The translations under genes were made by a program, and so were the position numbers. The notes under the pieces are model-generated. The model did no database searches and was not told the origin of the DNA. It saw only the letters and a program-made list of their open reading frames with translations. A DNA stretch of 64,000 nt from Psococerastis gibbosa (lineage: Eukaryota > Arthropoda > Insecta > Psocodea > Psocidae). Of the stretch, positions 43,065 to 52,126 are shown one piece after another (positions within the stretch are counted from its first letter, which is position 1; every line of letters begins with the position of its first letter). The DNA is taken from the NCBI GenBank assembly GCA_963971405.1, contig OZ020490.1, positions 15,835,464 through 15,899,463 on the forward strand, in the 5' to 3' direction.

Positions 43065-43195
43065 ATTGCCGCAACCAAAATTTAACCATAGGAAAATTAT
43101 TTACAATGGAATTACTCATATTTGTATATCTATCTCGGTACCTATACTAATTGATAAATAGGAAACTGTTCGAGTAAACTCGGACCGGTTCTTTT
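43065..43195 (+). repeat. R1 end fragment
   Basis: ATTTAACCATAGGAAAATTA to CGAGTAAACTCGGACCGGTT. Confidence 0.8.
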
Positions 43196-43603
43196 CTTTT
43201 ATAACAACACCTTTTAACATCCGATTCATGACCTAGTAACTATCATGGCAACAACAACAACAGAAAATCTGACACCCCCCTACCCATTTCTTGTAGAACA
43301 TACACACATGATGCTCGTAGAGCCATTATAAAGAGAAAGTAGAAGAAATGCTCTTCTACATTATATCACAAATTACAATATATAGCCGGTACTATCACCG
43401 TTTGGTCACAGTTTTTGTATGCGTGGACCTAATCTAACCTATGAATTTTTTCACGACTTCAAAAAACATACTTACTAGACAATGCCCACCCTTGCCAGGT
43501 TAGCCCTTTGGTGACGCGTATCTCCTTGCTGTCTCCCGGAAGACTTTGCCCGTTTAGTCTTCCCCGTCTTTTACCAGGGCTGGGCAGTGAGGGTTCCTGC
43601 TTT
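43196..43603. other. unassigned
   Basis: No supported feature. Confidence 0.4.
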
Positions 43604-43605
43604 TA

Positions 43606-44000
43606 GGCGGGGTTTCCACCGACCTCTCATTGCAGAATGCAAAGACATTGACGTGGTAGCAGACATTCATGACTTAGGCGGGTATTCCACCGACCTCTCA
43701 TTGCAGAATGGAAATGACATTGACGAAAATTTGAATTTTTCTTTTTATAGAAATCTATTGAAATGTTTGTACTTAACATATCCCATGACGGCATTTTTTA
43801 ATTTTAGTTTGTTTGTTTGTGATTTTACTGTATGATCATTGATCAATTTTAACTATGGCATAGAGTAAAACAAAAATTTCCGTCAATGTCATTTGCATTC
43901 TGCAATGAGAGGTCGGTGGAATACCCGCCTAAGTCTTGAATGTCTGCTACCACGTCAATGTCTTTGCATTCTGCAATGAGAGGTCAGTGGAAACCCCGCC
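43606..44000. mobile_element. GGCGG-family foldback MITE (outer of a nested pair)
   Basis: Ends GGCGGGGTTTCCACCGACCT and AGGTCAGTGGAAACCCCGCC, flanked by TA (43604-43605, 44001-44002). Arms continue through CTCTCATTGCAGAATGC and GACGTGGTAGCAGACATTC. The centre is occupied by a second element, 43677-43929. Confidence 0.9.
43677..43929. mobile_element. GGCGG-family MITE inserted at the hairpin tip of its relative
   Basis: Ends GGCGGGTATTCCACCGACCT and AGGTCGGTGGAATACCCGCC, flanked by TA (43675-43676, 43930-43931). Removing it with one TA restores the outer hairpin (ATTCATGACTTAAGTCTTGA). Confidence 0.9.
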
Positions 44001-44002
44001 TA

Positions 44003-44095
44003 AGGACCACCACCGTACACGATAGCCACTTGCATCGCATCGGGGTCCTTGCTACGGGCATCTGCCCCCTGTGTAACGAAGACGACTTCAAAAAC
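44003..44095 (+). pseudogene. LINE zinc-knuckle fragment
   Basis: Reads TTTVHDSHLHRIGVLATGIC, PLCNEDD, the same tail type as 12825-13130 (SHLHRIGIADSSECPL). Confidence 0.6.
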
Positions 44096-44121
44096 TGTGG
44101 CCAAACTTTAGTTTGTAAACT

Positions 44122-44329
44122 AACTATTTAATAAAGGGTTAGTTGGACTTACATTGCTAGTTGTGTTAATAGTCATTAGAGGCATGGGCCTCATGGTCAT
44201 CGAACGGCGGAGCCCATTGTCAAGGGAAGGGCTCCGCCCTAATTGTTCAATGACCATGAGGCCCATGCCCCTAATGACTATAAGCACAGCAGGCAATGTA
44301 AGTCCAACTAACCCTTTGTTAAATAGTAT
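44122..44329. repeat. long near-perfect palindrome
   Basis: Arms about 95 bases: AGGGTTAGTTGGACTTACAT with ATGTAAGTCCAACTAACCCT, and GGCATGGGCCTCATGGTCAT with ATGACCATGAGGCCCATGCC; loop about 15 bases near 44220. Confidence 0.9.
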
Positions 44330-44376
44330 TACACCGTTGCCATTAAACTTTACAAAGTAATAGATTAGTTCCGGCT

Positions 44377-44815
44377 ATGTATAAAAATGTACAGAGAATT
44401 ACTTCTACTTTTTCTACTACTCTTTTACAGCTCTATGATAGATATTTAATGAGCAATTTGATTTTTTACAATAAAAAATCTACAGTACTATACACTATTC
44501 GCCACTGGAACCGCCTACCATTGGAGGTTAGGGCAGCTAATTCCCTAAGTGGCTTTAAGATAATAATTAAACAATGTATCTTAAAAAACGCTTGAGACTT
44601 TGCTACCAACGCTCCGGTCTGGTAATGGTGATATAATTGGACCCCCCCCCCCCTGCATGTACTTTATCCTTTTTGTTCCTCTCTTTCTCTCCCGTTTTCT
44701 TCTAGATTTCATTTTAAGTACCTATTAATAATACAATCTATTTTAGGGTTAGTATGAAAACAAGACTTTATAGTCTTATTGTTAGCCTTTTGGTATTTCA
44801 ATAATGTCGTTTCAA
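44377..44815 (+). mobile_element. CR1/Jockey-like LINE 3' end
   Basis: Codes for the reverse-transcriptase tail LYDRYLMSNLIFYNKKS, RHWNRLPLEVRAANSLSGFK (44400-44595, stop at 44593-44595), then a 3' UTR with GTAATGGTGATATAATTGGA and a poly-C run. It ends AACAAGACTTTATAGTCTTA, CAATAATGTCGTTTC. The UTR recurs at 63495-63660 and the end at 9607-9720 and 53745-53832. Confidence 0.8.
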
Positions 44816-44823
44816 TCCAATTC

Positions 44824-45670
44824 AAAAGAACCGGTCCGAGTTCACTCGAACATGCTTTCCAATTTATCAAAATTATTAGATAGAGAAAATTAGTAATTTT
44901 ATGGCAAATATTTTTCCTATGGTTAAATTTCCGATATCTCGGGGGGGGGGGGGGGGGTTGTGTCCACCTGACGTCACTGGAGGTGAGGTAAATTCTATAT
45001 AGGTCAGACCAACACATTAATTACCACACAGCAATAATGGCAGGGCATGCAATGCATTTGAGCGCGAATTTTCTATCATATTTTTCAAAAAATAATTTTT
45101 TAAGCAAAACCAAATATTTTTTGGGAAAGCAACCTATCCGGTTTCGTTACTCAATTTAACACCTAAAACATGCTTGAAGGTAGAAATCATCGATAGAAAG
45201 GTTTCGCATTTTTTAGTCATTTTTTCATTAAAATTTAGTTATTTTTATTTTTTTACCCCCAGAAGCAAACTATCAAGGGGCAAGCGACCCCCGCATTTTG
45301 TCAACATTAATAACGACTACAATCTACGAGAATTTAAAAGAAATCGTTGGAGCCGTTTTTGAGAAATAATTTTTTTAGACGTTTTTTTGGAGTTTTTTGA
45401 AAATAAACCCCCCCAAATTGAGTTAGCCCAAAAAAAAATGGTCCCGAGGTATGATTTTTGTGAACCTACATGCCAAATTTCACTCAAATCCACTGAGTAG
45501 TTTGCCCGGAAATCGACGAACAGACAGACAGACCGACAGACAGACATTTTGTAAAAACCACTTTTTTGGGTTCCTGGGACCTCAAAACGTGTAAATCCGT
45601 TGAAATCTCGGAATCGAAAATTTCGACCATCACAAAGCTTTCCTTATACTACGTATAAATTGGAAAGCAA
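44824..45670 (-). repeat. R1 repeat, full-length 847-base copy
   Basis: R1 reference copy. One end AAGAACCGGTCCGAGTTCAC contains a CGAGT..ACTCG palindrome. Next are a poly-G run, CACCTGACGTCACTGGAGG, TACCCCCAGAAGCAAACTAT, AATCGTTGGAGCCGTTTTTG, (CAGA)n and GTTCCTGGGACCTCAAAACG. The other end is a hairpin with stems GCTTTCC/GGAAAGC and TTATAC/GTATAA. No ORF and no convincing target duplication; class unknown. Two other copies are 846-847 bases. Confidence 0.9.
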
Positions 45671-46009
45671 AAACTGCCCTTGGATGTGTCTAGACTGAAG
45701 CAGTAAAACGAATTACCAATTCGCAATGGCTCAATAAGATTCAGCGGCAAGTGGCCTCACATCAGCACGATGTATTTTATAAGACATTAGTCATTATTAA
45801 AAAGTAGGCATATCTCCAAACTAGTAGCTTACAACTGTAACAAATGGCGAAATTGTTAAGAACAATATGTACGTGATATCTGCACAAAACATGGTCTTGT
45901 TTTTAATATTTCATCTACCAATGTAACCAGGCATAGGCTTGCTCAACTATCTCACAAGCAAAAAAGAAGTTGAATAATTAAGGATTTAGCAGATAAGGAA
46001 TTGAAGAGT

Positions 46010-46345
46010 CTTGAAGCGTTTGGAAATTGGAATGTAGTGTTGCAGAAGGATGCTTCGGATCAGCTGGAGGGATCACGTGACCAATGAAAGAGTGCTGGAG
46101 GCCATTGAAGAAAAGAGCCAGCTGCTTCCTCATATAAAAAGTAGAAGTGCAAAATGGGTAGGGCATTAGCTAAGACGCAAAAATCTGGTATAAACCATCA
46201 TTGAGAGCACAGTGGAAGGAACCATTAGAAGAGGGCGGCCGAAGAAGGAATTCTTGGATCAACAGCTCGAACGTACTAAGAGCTGAAGAAGAAGGCGCAC
46301 GACAGAGAGAGCGGGAGGATGACAAGCAGAGAGTTGCTGCCAACA
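46010..46345 (+). pseudogene. LINE reverse-transcriptase C-terminal tail
   Basis: Reads CCRRMLRISWRDHVTNERVL, EAIEEKSQLLPHIKSRSAKW, then in shifted frames TIRRGRPKKEFLDQ and ESCCQQ. Same family as 10075-10560; GAAGAAGAAGG-rich stretches inside. Confidence 0.75.
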
Positions 46346-46347
46346 GG

Positions 46348-46558
46348 AAGAACCGGTTCAACTTTACTCGAACATGCTTTCCTATTTATCTATTAGGCGG
46401 GGTTTCCACCGACCTCTCATTGCAGAATGCAAATGACATTGACGTGTTAGCAGACATTCAAGACTTATTAATGATGTCGGCAATGTCATTTGCATTCTGC
46501 AATGAGAGGTCGGTGGAAACACCGCCATAGTAGATCGATAATATGCGCAATTCCATAG
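46348..46558 (-). repeat. R1 end fragment interrupted by a MITE
   Basis: AAGAACCGGTTCAACTTTAC to TTTCCTATTTATCTAT, then after the MITE TAGTAGATCGATAATATG (R1 TTAGTAGATAGAG). Confidence 0.75.
46396..46527. mobile_element. GGCGG-family MITE in R1
   Basis: Ends GGCGGGGTTTCCACCGACCT and AGGTCGGTGGAAACACCGCC with TA at 46394-46395 and 46528-46529; arms share GACGT and GCAGAATGCAAATGACATTG. Confidence 0.85.
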
Positions 46559-47412
46559 ACCTTTTTTATTTATTTTGCGCTAACTCAATTTTGGGGGGTT
46601 TATATTATACATATTATTTATCTTCCAAAATCCTCAAAAAAAATGGCTGAAAAATTATTTCTCAAAAACGGCTCCAACGATTTCTTTTTATTCACATATA
46701 TTGTAGTCGTTATTAATCGAAACCAAATCCAATAGGTCACTTGCCCCTTGGTAGTTTTTTTTTTGTGGCCAAGGAAATAAAAAAGACTCAATTTTCATGA
46801 AAAATGACTGAGAAATGGAACCTTCCTATCGATGCGTTTTTACTTCAGGTGTGTTTTAGATGCTAAATAAAGTAACAAAACTAAACATGTTGCTTTCCCA
46901 AAAAAAAATATGGCTTTGAACAAAAATTGATATTAACACCCCCCAAAAACGCGGCTGAAAAAGACATTTTCGATGAAAATCGGCAAATTCGGGCCACCTC
47001 CTCACGTTTCCACCCCCCAAAGTCGAACCCCATGCCCTATCACAACAAATATAGCATGGCCTGAAAGAAGAAGAAGAGAGACGAAGACATGGGTATAATT
47101 TAAATTGAGATAGAGACCTTCTACATCTGCTTTATCTCCGCGTTATGGATGAACGTCACCCATGACGTCACACGTTTTATGGATAATTCATGTCAATACA
47201 TTGGGTAGCATACCCTGCCACTATTACTGTGTTGTATCGTATTATATTGGTCTACTCATTCTTAACTATGCAATCGTTCCATCGATCAATTTAGTGCTTT
47301 GGGACAGGGAAAGTCGAAATTTAACCCTAGGACAATTATTTACCAAGGAACTATTACAGTATCTATTCTAATTGATAAATAGGAAAGCAAGTACCGGTTC
47401 ACTCGTAACGGT
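46558..47412 (+). repeat. R1 repeat, diverged copy
   Basis: From GCGCTAACTCAATTTTGGGG through ACGGCTCCAACGATTTC and TTAACCCTAGGACAATTATT to GATAAATAGGAAAGCAAG; about 200 bases at 46930-47290 do not match R1. Confidence 0.7.
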
Positions 47413-47576
47413 CTTTTTCATTTTTTAATCCACAGTTAAAAACACCAGCATTTATTTATTTAATTTTTTAAATTAAAACAACATATTGTACTATTATTAT
47501 ATACATTGCAGTAGTATATGGTATATATAGCACTGACTTTAAATTAACTTTGCTTGAAGTGGTAACCTCCACGTTA

Positions 47577-47750
47577 TAACCTAAATTAGAGGATATGAAA
47601 ATAACTGGACTTAGTGGGATTTGAACCTACGATCTACACCTAACCGGGGCGTCGTCCAGTGGCAAGACGACGCCCCGGTTAGGCATAGATCGTGGGTTCG
47701 AATCCCACTAAGTAGTTTTTTTCCATATCCTCTAATTTCGGTTACATATT
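47577..47750. repeat. palindromic dimer of tRNA-like SINE-C
   Basis: Two tRNA-like halves face each other. Right half: GTCGTCCAGTGGCAAGACGA (A-box form) and GTGGGTTCGAATCCCAC (T-arm with B-box), then CATATCCTCTAATTTCGGTT. The left half is its inverse. The centre is a 15-base-pair stem, AACCGGGGCGTCGTC with GACGACGCCCCGGTT, around CAGTGGCAA. Confidence 0.8.
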
Positions 47751-47779
47751 GTATTAGTATTGTTAATTATTTGTTTCAA

Positions 47780-48840
47780 TTGCACCTTGTCCGGTAAACA
47801 TAAAATAACAAAAACTTAGAGTTTTAGAAAAACTTGTTATAACAACCCGAACTAGTAAAACCCAAATAATCGTTAAATTAACTTTGTCTAAGAATAAATA
47901 TCTAATCAATAAACTCATGAACTGCAAAACCAAACCAGAAAAGGAAAAAGGCAATGGAGTTTATCGTCTAAATTGTAACGATTGTAACGCAATTTACATA
48001 GGCCAAACAGGCAGAAGCTTTAAAACTAGGGTCAGAGAACATATAGCAGGTATAGGAGACACCAACACCAACAGCACATTCGCGAAACACCTTAACTCGG
48101 AAAATCACACATTCGATCCTAACAATTGGACAGCCCTACACAAAATGAAGAAAAGTTACATTTTAAATTTTTTTGAAAATGTTGAAATCAAAAGAGCTTT
48201 ACACAAGAGGGAAAAATTAACAAACGACATAACATTCACACAATCATCCCCTCTAATAGATCTAGCTAGTAGGTTAGGAATAGGTAACCAGCCACGCCCC
48301 CTCCCACCCCCTCCTCGCCCCGCTCCCAGTCCTACATATAAACCAAGGTTTCCTCTCTCTAGTCACATTTGCATCTTCTCCTCGAGTTGAGCAAGTCTCA
48401 AATCGCAGATAAGGTGTAACTGTGCTAGTGGGTTTCCCTCTGTAGATGGCAGTTCTTGCCGAAAGCGCTCAGGGTTTTATACTAACACAAGTGGGTTTCT
48501 TAGACAAAGTTAATTTCTTAACGATTATTTGGGTTTTACTAATTCGGGTTGTTATAACAAGTTTTTCTAAAACTCTAAGTTTTTGTTATTTTTTGTTTAT
48601 TAAAATGAAATACCACGAAGTCACGAGTAATCTCATTATTTATGTTGTCTAAGAAATCCACTTGTGTTAGTATAAACCCTGAGCGCTTTCGGCAAGAACT
48701 GCCATCCACAGAGGGAAACCCACTAGCACAGTTACACCTTATCTGCGATTTGAGACTTGCTCAACTCGAGGAGAAGTTGCATAACCTTGTCCGGGGTTAC
48801 TGGACAAGGAAAAAAGTGAAGTGAACTTATAAGATACCAT
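47780..48840 (+). mobile_element. Penelope-like element 3' region with double inverted repeats
   Basis: Contains the GIY-YIG endonuclease ORF. 47801-47892 is inverted at 48499-48592, and 48374-48503 is inverted at 48645-48776. Both outer borders carry CTTGTCCGG (47785, 48788). Complex direct/inverted terminal repeats are known for Penelope-like elements. Confidence 0.7.
47809..48390 (+). CDS. GIY-YIG endonuclease domain of a Penelope-like retroelement (fragment)
   Basis: The frame is open from 47809 to the stop at 48388-48390 and has no ATG near its beginning, so it is the C-terminal piece of a longer protein. The GIY-YIG nuclease core reads GVYRLNCNDCNAIYIGQTGR with SFKTRVREHI, giving the GVY and YIG strands, the catalytic Arg and the following His; FAKHLNSENHTFD and ILNFFENVEIKRALHKREKL follow. 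The Cys pair in NCNDC is typical of the Penelope-type endonuclease. The reverse transcriptase that normally precedes it is absent, so this copy is 5' truncated. Proline-rich end (PPPPRPAPSP). Confidence 0.85.
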   Translation, partial: QKLRVLEKLVITTRTSKTQIIVKLTLSKNKYLINKLMNCKTKPEKEKGNGVYRLNCNDCNAIYIGQTGRSFKTRVREHIAGIGDTNTNSTFAKHLNSENHTFDPNNWTALHKMKKSYILNFFENVEIKRALHKREKLTNDITFTQSSPLIDLASRLGIGNQPRPLPPPPRPAPSPTYKPRFPLSSHICIFSSS

Positions 48841-49090
48841 ATCTAGCATATTTTACATGTTGTTATTACAATTGCCATCAAGTAGCCTATTGACCTATGA
48901 CAATCAGACTAATGCCCCTCTACAGTCTGTACATCCTGCTACATGAATAATCATTGCTTCCATCAAGACCAAGGGCTAATAGCCTCGAGCGAATGGTAAA
49001 CAACCCGGATTAGTATTTATCACCGACAGCCCTCTACAGGCTAAAATGTCTGGAGAGGGCGTTGGCTAAAGCAAAGTAAGTAGCCTAATT
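48841..49090. other. unassigned, LINE-like 3' tail wording
   Basis: GAGGGCGTTGGCTAAAGCAA at 49056 resembles the end of the 17780 LINE tail (GGCGTTGGCTGAAGAAG). Confidence 0.35.
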
Positions 49091-49227
49091 TAGCTTTGGA
49101 ATCAGTAGGTTTACCTCTGCTGGTTTCTATGAAGCATCTTCACCTCCCACCTCCTACCAATTATTATTGTATTCCCACCCCCCTCTCCCCACTCGGTATG
49201 TATATAACGGCGTGGCTCATTCGTTTG

Positions 49228-49275
49228 TTTAAGTCTGATGATGGTATCTTACCGAAACCGGTCACTGTTAATATA
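49228..49275 (+). ncRNA. hammerhead-ribozyme-like motif
   Basis: CTGATGA at 49235-49241, one extra U, a hairpin GGTA-TCT-TACC (49243-49253), GAAA at 49254-49257, then the self-complementary ACCGGT and C (49257-49263). That reads as hammerhead boxes with a palindromic stem III and a UC cleavage site. Flanking AGT and ACT can start stem I. The extra U between core and stem II departs from the canonical form. Confidence 0.35.
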
Positions 49276-49340
49276 TTTTATTGTGGATCAGTTGCGTCTT
49301 ATCTTTTCAACAATTTTAAGCATCTTTTTCTATAAATGCC

Positions 49341-49826
49341 CCTTCTACCACCGCCTCAGGTTCTTCAACCAGGTTGTTCTTCTGCCGGGGGCCCTCTGTC
49401 CTAACTTCCTTTGCATTATTACATGCGTAAGGCGATAATTTTCGCTCCTCATCACATGCCCGTTTCCATTTCTGAACTGTCAGCAGCGACTCGGCTTCTG
49501 TATCCATTCGCCTCAGGACCTCAGCAGACCTCTCTAGGATATGCGCAGCATTCGTCTATATATCCACATTTCAAATGCACTGATTCTGTTCTCCACACCT
49601 TGTGCCCAAGGCCATCCCTCCATACCATTTAGAACTATAGGCAACATGTAACATTTCACCATTTGCAATCTAAGGTCCAACCTTGCTTGTAAATTGCAAA
49701 GAGAGACCAGCTGGTAGAATTAGTCTTGAAAATCCCTCCACCCTGGTTACGAGGACCACCAGGCCGACCGAAAAAGAGATGGTGCGACTAGGCACTGGCA
49801 GACGTGCGATCAGCGAGACTAACTGA
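49341..49826. other. unassigned
   Basis: Small open frames without recognisable domain. Confidence 0.4.
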
Positions 49827-50215
49827 AACGTTTGCTTGTTTTCCAACGCCTGCTTTCAGAATTTCTGCTATAAGCAACCCTTTCAGTCTGGCGGGGGGAG
49901 TATGTCTGTTTATTAACATGAGGCACACTAAGGGCAGATTCCTCCACCTCAAGGTGAAGAGGAGTTGACTGACAGGGTTGACCTCCCAATTGTAATGGAT
50001 TCCGAGCCACTTGGGGAACATAGTAAAGTCACAAGATTAATTCGGAGGTGACCAGGACTCGACAAGCACTTAGACTGACTGGTTATGTCAGCGCGTAATC
50101 ATGTCCCATCATGCTCCCCTGCCAACACTGTGCACACTGCCAAGGTTGCTGCAGTTTGGGACAGGCTCCGTTCTGGTGGATTAAATTTGGTATGGAATAC
50201 GGCCGTTGAAACGTC
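49827..50215. repeat. dispersed repeat family E, copy 2
   Basis: Collinear with 38037-38400: CCAACGCCTGCTTTCAGAAT, CCACTTGGGGAACATAGTAA, GCTCCCCTGCCAACACTG. Confidence 0.75.
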
Positions 50216-50337
50216 GTGACAGAACTCTCTGACAGCATTTGGTGCGGGAGGCCAGCAGTCCTAAGGCCTGGGTCCACCAACGCATAGCGGTGTCGTGCAG
50301 TGAGCCATACTGGGACTTTTCAAAGGATGATGGGAAC

Positions 50338-50357
50338 TTACTTACTTACTTACTTAA
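50338..50357. repeat. (ACTT)n microsatellite
   Basis: Five tandem ACTT units just before the 50382 tandem repeat. Confidence 0.9.
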
Positions 50358-50381
50358 TGTGTCCTGGCCTAGAACACGTTG

Positions 50382-50818
50382 ATCCAAAACATTGCGGCCT
50401 GGATGGCCTTGTCATGGGCATGTGAAAGAAATGTCTGGGGCACAGCTTCTTCTAGTCTCGGGCAAACCAGAAGGTGGCCGTCGTCATGTTGTCCGCACTC
50501 GCAAGTCGGGTCCTCCGCCAGTCACCACCTACACAGGTTGGCGCGGCATCTTGTATAACCCCGTTCTTAGCCTATTGAGGCTCCGCCATGTAGGGTACGG
50601 TGCGTATCCAAAACATTGCGGCCTGGATGGCCTTGTCAAGGGCATCTGAAAGAAATGTCTGGGACACAGCTTCTCCTAGTCAGGTGGCCGTCGCCTTGTC
50701 GTTGTCCGCATTCGCAGGTCGGGTCCTCCGCCAGTCCCCACCTACACAGGTTCGCCCGGCATCTAGTGACCCCCGTTCTTAGCCTATTGAGGCTCCGCCA
50801 TATAGGGTACGGTAGTTG
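50382..50818. repeat. two-copy tandem duplication, unit 224 bases
   Basis: ATCCAAAACATTGCGGCCTG occurs at 50382 and 50606; both units end TTGAGGCTCCGCCATxTAGG. The second has a 13-base deletion near 50685. GC-rich compared with its surroundings; origin unknown. Confidence 0.9.
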
Positions 50819-50899
50819 AGCCCCGGGCGCTATTTCTTCCTGGATGTTTGGAGTTAGGTTCTTCCACCTGTCGTTACAAATGAGGACGTTCTAACCAGA

Positions 50900-51190
50900 G
50901 TAAGCGAAACAAAAACTCTCCTTGCATCGGTAAGGAAAAGAAGAGCTCACTGGATTGGCCATTTGCTTAGACACGAAAACTTAGTAAGCAGCATCATAAA
51001 GGGAACAATAAAAGGCGTCAACCGACCTGGGCGCCCAAGAAACGATTATCTGCAGCAAGTTATGGAGGATGTAGGGACCAAGACATACGTGGAGCTGAAG
51101 AGAGCGTGCCAAGATCGAGAGAGTGGAGACATCGAAGTCACATGTTGCTGCCAACCAGCCATCCGGCTGTAACTTGAAGAAGAAGAAAAC
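50900..51190 (+). pseudogene. LINE reverse-transcriptase C-terminal tail
   Basis: Reads SVRKRRAHWIGHLLRHENLV, SSIIKGTIKGVNRPGRPRND, YLQQVMEDVGTKTYVELKRA, CQDRE, the WIGHxLRHxxLxxxIxEGxIxGxxxxGRPR tail of RTE-like LINEs. The frame is open from 50963 to 51170. Ends in GAAGAAGAAGAA at 51175. Confidence 0.8.
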
Positions 51191-52009
51191 CTGTCGATGC
51201 GATTTGAGCCGGGCTGTTCCCTCATGGGAACTATGAATCCACAAAGTAAGTAGTGTTAATATTTTCGTAGTCGAAGCGGAGTTGCACTGGTATGAGATTA
51301 ATTTATGACGTCATTTTGTAGATGGCAGCACCTGTTGCAATGATATCAAAGCGTTGATTTTTCCATAAGCCTCAATAATATTTTAAAATTATTTTATTTA
51401 TGTATTATTTTAAAGTGATATTTTTCTATAAATCATGGAAGATATATATATATTAAATTATATGCAGCGAAATAAGGTCCAGGCATAGTAAAAATATTAT
51501 AAAAAATATAAAAAGAATTAATTAGATGCTAAGAGCTTAGTTTTCACATGCAAACGGCGGCCATTTTGAATAATATGGATATCGGTTTGTCGTCAGCGAA
51601 CGTAGTGACCAAAACTGTGCCTACAGAACCTCATTGGCCGCACCATGAAAGACCTCTCACCATTCACCGATTATACTGTAGCCCATATTTAATAATACTA
51701 GGCTATGTATGCAGGTAATAGTTGAGTGAACTCAGACACTCAGTACAGGATGGCTGTACCTGATAATAGGAAAAACCTTGTCGTTAGGCAATAATAGGAG
51801 TACCTGCATTTAATATAGTTGCCCGAAAGCATGTCTTACTACCTGGTGTGGGCGTCGCCAGCCTCTTCCAGAGGTTTTCTCATCATTTAAATAGTGTTTC
51901 GTAATTTTTTAGTACAAACACCTGGGCCAATGCATTCTCCCATTGGTCCAGCGATCTATTTAATATCTTAGGTTCCCACCAATCTTTAAAAAATATATGA
52001 CTAAAATTG
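51191..52009. other. unassigned AT-rich
   Basis: No supported feature. Confidence 0.4.
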
Positions 52010-52039
52010 AAAAAAAAAACTTGTCATTCAATTCAATTG

Positions 52040-52126
52040 TACCTAGTGTGTAACTCCGCGACCCACTTGAAAAATTTTCGCGACCCGCTTTGGGGTCGGT
52101 CGCGACCCACACTTTGAGAACCCCTG
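52040..52126 (-). mobile_element. hAT terminal fragment
   Basis: On the minus strand from 52126: CAGGGGTTCTCAAAGTGTGG, then GTCGCGACCGACCCCAAAGC and GGGTCGCG, a hAT end different from the one at 2563. The other end was not found. Confidence 0.7.

Noticed and set aside
47635..47720. Functional tRNA gene at the centre of the SINE-C palindrome
   Set aside because: A- and B-box-like parts exist, but the sequence is an inverted dimer without a normal acceptor stem.
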